Shown here: positions 59,001-64,000 of the stretch, one piece after another
Position numbering within the stretch: position 1 is the stretch's first letter
Layout: each line of letters opens with the position of its first letter
NCBI RefSeq assembly: GCF_932526225.1
Contig: NC_064034.1
Span: 21,231,747 to 21,295,746, forward strand
DNA length: 64,000 nucleotides
Source of the DNA: Nematostella vectensis
Taxonomy: Eukaryota > Cnidaria > Anthozoa > Actiniaria > Edwardsiidae
Direction of reading: 5' to 3'
Notes under the pieces: generated by a model
The model's database searches: none
The model's input: only the letters and a program-made list of their open reading frames with translations
Told to the model about the DNA's origin: nothing
Made by a program: the position numbers and the translations under genes

Positions 59001-61860
59001 TGGCGCGTTCGATAATAAAGTTCCCTTTCGAAAAGGTCAAGGTCAGGGTCAAGTCATGCTTGACAGGACCTCTACAAAGTGACCCGAACAATTTCCCGCG
59101 CATTTCTACATACCCTCGACTTCAAGTAAATCGGGACAAACACGTAGCCGAGGAGAAGAAGTACCCAGACTGCCTGAAACGAAAATCAGCAAAACTGTTT
59201 ATTTATGTGATTTGAAAAAAAAAAACAAACAAAGATGCGAAGTGTAATGTAGAGAGGGTCCTGGGTTCTACCTGCCATTCATATGAGACGACGGCTATGC
59301 CAGTGGCCGCCCCAGATCCCGCAAGACCGATGAAATGCTCGCTGCCCATGTTACTTGCAAAAAGACTGGGACCTACCTAAAGGTTAGAAAAAAAACACAC
59401 CGGTAGTGAGAGAGGGCTTGTGTCTAGCCATGCAAAGAAGATTTTGCACATTTGAACGAGATATGGTTAATAACATCACCGTGGAACCGGTAGGCTGTAT
59501 GATAACCGGTCTAAATATCATCAAAGTAGTTGTTATTCATGTTGTCGTTGTCGTCGTCGTTTTTGAGTCTTTACTTTAGGGTTGTTATAGTCTCCATGTT
59601 ACTGCTGTTTTCGTTATTATCGTGGTTATTGTTCCGGGGGATGGATAAGATGTTGTTGGTTTAAAAAAAATAAAGAAAGGTCTATTGTTGCTGACGTCGT
59701 AGCGGTTGTATTTTTGATAGTTTTTTAGATCGTTGTTGTTGTTTTCGCCTGCTGTTATCGTTGTTGTTGTTTTCGCCATAGGGCCTGTTGTTATCGTTGT
59801 TGTTGTTTTTGCCATAGGGCCTGCTGTTCATTAGATCCATGTTCTAAATCGTTGTCGTTATTTTCGCCTGCTGTAATCGTTGTTTTTGCTGGGTTGTTTT
59901 AATGTCGTTGTGGTCGATGCTGTTGTTATTGTCGGAGGCTACCCCAACAACGTGTTTTATTCTCCTTCCCAGGGGTCTGCACGATTAAAACTGTCCCACG
60001 CTAAGGTTGTTCTAGAATAAAGACCCTCTGTGAAATTTTCCTCTCTCCCACTCTACATGACGTCCCTGCTAGACATACCGTAGATGTACCCCGTCCTTCT
60101 GAGGGTCTACCCTTCCCCCCCCCCCCCCCCCCCCACACACACTGATCTACCCCGTCCTTCTGAGGGCCTTCCTCCTCCCCCACACACAGATCTACCCCGT
60201 CCTTCTGAGGGCCTTCCCCCTCCCCCCCCCCCCCCCCCCCCACACAGATCTACCCCGTCCTTCTGAGGGCCTTCCCCCTCCCCCCCCCCCCCCCACACAG
60301 ATCTACCCCGTCCTTCTGAGGGCCTTCCCCCTCCCCCCCCCCCACACAGATCTACCCCGTCCTTCTGAGGGCCTTCCCCCTCCCCCCCCCCCCCACACAG
60401 ATCTACCCCGTCCTTCTGAGGGTCAGCCCCCCCCCCCCCCCACACACACACAAGTACCCCCCTCCCCCGTCCTTCTGATTGATTACTCACCGCCCACCAC
60501 ATCATGGATCGTCCTGCAAGAAAATACCCTTCGGCAGTCTCCGAAGATCCGCGCAACTTCCTCAGCTTGGCCTAAACCACAATAAGAGAAACATATTTTA
60601 TAGAATGAATGTATTTTAAGCAATAAATGTCCTACCCTTAAAATGCACTGTTAATAAACGTGGATATTTATGCGCTAAGAAATGTTTGCACTCCCATTAT
60701 TTATCGATGCATAGTCTCCGGGAGGCAGAGCGGAACGGTAGGTGGACTCAGCTGAATTTCATTTCATGGGCATTTCATTAATAGTGGATTTCTTCAGGCG
60801 ACATTTCGCAAAGGAAATCACTAAAAGAAAATCTTTTTCCCCGTATTGATTTCCTCCGCGAATCAAAGCGATGAGAAACTCATTATCACTAATATGTCCC
60901 GCACGGATATGTCCGAACACTCTGCACTCCAGAGAGTCTCCGGATTTTTCCTCGCAAATAAATGGAGCTAGGATATTTCCTGGAATAATTATTTTTTTTC
61001 TATGAGGCAATAAGACACAACATGGAAGGAAAGAAAGAAGAGTAAAAAAGGCAAAGAAGGAAATACATATTGTATATTTTTTCTGTTATCTTGTTATGGC
61101 TATCCTTTGAAGTGGACCCTTGGAAGTGGACTTAGCGATTAATTAGTTAGGAGGGGTTTAAAAAAAATAAATATAATAGCATTATGAATTATTCTCACTC
61201 CTAACCCGGTTTGACATTCGCTTGTAATAATATCCACAACGTGCAAAGGAAATACGAAAAGGCCAAGATCAAGGCTGTTTGACCAATGCACCAAAACACA
61301 CATGCTTATGAACATGAAAAGTAAGCAATCTTCGGACGCTTCATCCGCAGGGTATCTGTTGTCAGGAAGTGGGAGAATCAGTGCGACGCATGTTAATCAC
61401 GGCGGGACGACTGAGGATGAGATCTTTAAATGAACATTTAACATAAAAAAGATAGAAAACTATATGTGCGTTTAGATAGTTTGATGCTCTTCGCGTTTGA
61501 ACTAAACTTTTCGACATATGTTTGGAATGCAAAGATGCCGTATAACTGATCAGATGACGCATACTGAACCACTTCAGCGAAGCGCAGCTTGCTCACAAAT
61601 GACTTGCACTTAGCAACGCAAAATTGCCAATTTTGAATCAAACCCCTTTTAACTTAACCCTAAATGTTAGAAACAATTAAAATACAACTTAACTCGATGA
61701 AATTAACCATAAAGAACTTAGAATGACTAATGCGTAAACCAAGAAACCGTCAATCATTGATACTCACCAATAACCCAACGCCAAGACAAAGGACGAAGTA
61801 CGCCGCAATAATCACCCAATCTAACACTTGCAAATTCTCCGACGCCTGGTCTATCGACAT
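53043..61860 (-). CDS. SLC5-family sodium/sugar cotransporter, paralogue B
   Basis: Fourteen exons, in the same phases as paralogue A: 61768-61860, 60491-60571, 59272-59376, 59114-59173, 58148-58252, 57777-57882, 57401-57481, 56469-56779, 56049-56266, 55789-55933, 55420-55507, 54611-54859, 54160-54390, 53043-53239; 2070 nt, 689 residues. SGLT motifs are intact ([65 protein letters not shown]). Exon 8 encodes a longer Ser/Thr/Asn-rich loop (several NxS/T sites) and retains the PWLG segment before WYWCTDQ that paralogue A lacks. Exons 13-14 encode a longer acidic cytoplasmic stretch and a final membrane helix. Identical gene structure and position show a tandem duplication. Confidence 0.93.
53370..54154. 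repeat. (ATGT)n tetranucleotide array, about 195 perfect units
   Basis: Uninterrupted ATGT (CATA on the minus strand) for 785 bp in intron 13 of SLC5 paralogue B. It begins 6 nt after the exon 13 donor (G|GTGAGACATACATAC on the minus strand). Tyr/His/Thr or Cys/Met/Tyr/Val open frames here are artefacts. Confidence 0.99.
56850..57290. repeat. ~30-bp (2 x 15) tandem repeat in intron 7 of paralogue B
   Basis: tatatggaggtccatcatat and gaaggttcat alternate about 14 times with decay towards the right end; it starts about 70 bp from the acceptor of exon 8. Confidence 0.93.
57555..57632. repeat. Short GGGCGGATTTAT/GGATCTAGA tandem repeat
   Basis: Alternating gggcggatttat and gggcggatctagag units, about five, in intron 6 of paralogue B. 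Confidence 0.85.
58312..58905. repeat. 83-bp minisatellite, about 7 copies, in intron 4 of paralogue B
   Basis: Unit includes gtgcagggcggatatagatg, gaccaccctgacaagggtag and gatacagacggaccatcccc, with period 83 and ending in a long G run. The proline-rich minus-strand frames across it (58228-59103) are artefacts. Confidence 0.95.
60085..60478. repeat. C-rich tandem repeat, about 8 copies, adjoining the exon 2 donor of paralogue B
   Basis: ccccgtccttctgaggg followed by C runs and cacaca recurs with a period near 50-58 bp. On the transcribed (minus) strand it is G-rich and starts about 13 nt after the donor at 60490. Confidence 0.93.
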
Positions 61861-63138
61861 GTTTGCTGCCTTGTCCAATTCCCCGTTAAAAAAACTGCGC
61901 TTTGAGATTGAATCGTGCTTGGGCTCTTTTTAAAGGCTATGTGGCATGGAAACCGACAGTTGAATGAACTCGCGTAACAGCGTTGAAACCCTACCGTCTA
62001 AGATAGCGTGGTGTTAAGTTTCAAAGCGTTGAAGGATAGACGCGCAAAGTTAAAGACGCCTCGAGATTAACTTGTGCCCTTGCGAGGAAGCGGAAAACTT
62101 CATGTGTTTTTGCAGTGCGTATCAATTGCTTGGCTTCACCACGGATTGCTTTTGACGACACGCGAACAACAACAAGACGAAATATAACCAAACCTTTAAT
62201 TTATGTTTGCATTCCATACTTAAAAGCAAACACACAACAGGCCACATCAATCAACGTTAAACATTACACTCTTTTGTGTGTGTTGGGGGGGGGGGGGGGG
62301 GGCTGGTGAAAAGGGGTTAAAAAAGGACTTTTATACAAAAACACTATATGCTATACCGAAAGACATCTTCTAGGACAGCCGAAGGCAAATGAATAAACAA
62401 TCCTTGTTCCCCAAATCAAAATCAAACAACACACATAATTTTATTTTTAATCTCAAACCACATCGTACACAACAAACCATGTATTTTCTTAGCTAAAATT
62501 TACAAACCTATGCGCTTTATAATGGTAAAGTATTATTGCCATTTCCCAGACTAAGATTATCTTATGGATCAAAAACAGCTCGTATTTGAAGGTGACTGGT
62601 CTGTTGGCAGGGGCTAAGGCCTTTCCAGTACATAGTGACCACGTGCTTTTTGAAGCTAAATAAACAATAACTGCAAATTGAATCACATTACCTATAGACA
62701 CCTTTATATTGATTTAAATAAATGTGTTTACTAAAATGTAATAATTCAATAAGTACACCTTGCAATAAATAATACCAATTGAAAATAACATATCTGTGGG
62801 AGTAAATGGCTGCGAGTCAATAACGTGAGTCAGCTTCATTCCAGTCAATATTTCCAATAACATTACTTTTTTCTTTCCAGTTTTGTCCAATTTTTTCCTT
62901 TCGAGTAAACGTGCCTTTTAACTACTACTGTCGCTACATATTTAATTATTTCCTTATAATTATATTCCTGATAACAAAGTATATAAACGTATATCATAGT
63001 TAGAAACACTAAGGAAGCAAACGCCTTTTATCACTGCGAGCGCGGGAATCCGCTATATTTGTACACTAGCTTGTAAGAAACAACACTAAGGCCCAAAATA
63101 GAGGGGATGGTTTGCTGAACTAGGCCGCTAGAAACCTA

Positions 63139-63288
63139 GAACTCGTCTGATAAGAAGTCTATATCCGGGAACTAGTCTTATGATAAGTCTATATCCGGGA
63201 CTCGTCTAAAGATTATTCTACATCCGGGAACTAGTCTTATGATAAGTCTACATCCGGGACTCGCCTTAAGATAAATCTACATCCGGGA
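63139..63288. repeat. ~31-bp tandem repeat, about 5 copies
   Basis: Units contain aagtctatatccggga or aagtctacatccggga with actagtcttatgat between them; moderately diverged. Confidence 0.85.
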
Positions 63289-63691
63289 TAGTTTCGCTAT
63301 GGTAGCGTAACACGAGACGAGGTCGAGGTGCTAAACGCAAGGAAGGGTCCCTGAAGGGCTCATCCCTTGTTTATGGATTCCATATACCTATTTACACACA
63401 GTACATACTGTACAAGTACCATTAAACACCAGATGCCTTTGGTAGCATCTAGCACGTTGCAGTGAGTCGTTTAAACTAGCTTATAATCATATCTCTAACG
63501 TGACAAAAACAATAACCTGTGGAGTGAAGAATCGGGGGGTGGGGTCATGGTCGGACAGCCTTTCGAGTCTAGGGCTACGTGTAAGGGGACAGTTCAAAGC
63601 GAGGTTTAATATGGCGCCAACTGCATACCGATAGTAATGCTGAGCTTCAATAACTTGATGTTATGACCTCTAAGACCATAGGGCGGTTAAA

Positions 63692-63726
63692 AGTATGGAT
63701 GGTTTGTGAGACATACCATCCATACT
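63692..63726. repeat. Hairpin with a perfect 12-bp stem
   Basis: agtatggatggt and accatccatact are exact reverse complements around an 11-base loop. Confidence 0.8.
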
Positions 63727-64000
63727 GTCCTAAGCAGTACACTGGCCTCAACATATTGCAATACGAGAGTATTAGATCATTGGCTGGCGTCGGATTTTCA
63801 TTGTGTGATTAAGCTACACTGTCTTTCACTGCACTTGATCATCAAGTCTAGAATTGTACTAGCTGTCAAGAAGCATGTACCCTAAATTGCCGTTGACCGC
63901 CTTTAACTTTTATGTCACTATGGATATACCCCAAGGTGTCTATTACCGCCGTAGGCTGTTCAGTCTTGAGTGCAAGCAGGAACAGATAGGGGTCACGAGG

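Larger units (their letters stand above)
61861..64000. other. Upstream region of SLC5 paralogue B, no gene recognised
   Basis: It holds a G-homopolymer (about 62285-62302), five ~31-bp tandem units (63139-63288) and a hairpin (63692-63726). No splice-supported coding segment was found on either strand. Confidence 0.6.

Noticed and set aside
58228-59103. 291-codon proline-rich minus-strand frame
   Set aside because: Translation of an 83-bp intronic minisatellite joined to flanking exon 5 sequence in another frame.
60107-60556. Glycine-rich minus-strand frame
   Set aside because: Arises from the C-rich tandem repeat; only its start overlaps true SLC5 exon 2.

Overview
The window looks like an animal nuclear genome, most probably a cnidarian and plausibly a sea anemone (inference). 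Genes are split into many short exons with GT-AG (once GC-AG) introns. The recognisable proteins are metazoan (FBXL5, LAP2/thymopoietin, DNAJC2, SLC5 sodium/sugar cotransporters, a secreted ShKT-domain protein). Introns are packed with minisatellites, MITEs and a Penelope-like retroelement. No species marker was read. Gene models were built by hand from splice signals, codon phase and protein-family knowledge; no search was run.

Layout. 1-9.3 kb: the 5' half of FBXL5 (minus), whose 8.5-kb intron 1 holds two large minisatellites and a decayed gene-like element. 10.4-16.7 kb: a four-exon secreted double-ShKT protein (minus); its first intron holds a MITE and a young Penelope-like element with inverted terminal repeats and hammerhead-ribozyme-like motifs. 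16.7-20.1 kb: repeat-rich intergenic DNA. 20.1-27.4 kb: a LAP2/thymopoietin gene (minus). 27.6-40.0 kb: a complete 17-exon DNAJC2 gene (plus), head to head with LAP2 across about 200 bp. It carries a 23-bp minisatellite in intron 3 and a nested antisense three-exon gene for a 97-residue, probably N-myristoylated protein in intron 11. 40.5-51.2 kb and 53.0-61.9 kb: two tandem SLC5 sodium/sugar cotransporter paralogues (minus), each with 14 coding exons in matching phases. 61.9-64 kb: no gene seen.

The most striking feature is a set of tandem arrays anchored at 5' splice sites. In the first SLC5 gene, the last ~30 bp of exon 12 plus the splice donor and early intron have been amplified about 86 times into a 4.5-kb array of donor-site copies. 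In the same two genes a 26-bp array, a C-rich array and an array of about 195 ATGT units each begin within about 15 nt of a splice donor. The LEM-domain exon of LAP2 shows a small decayed version of the same event. The gene functions themselves are unrelated housekeeping or transport roles: iron sensing, nuclear envelope, ribosome-associated chaperone, solute uptake.
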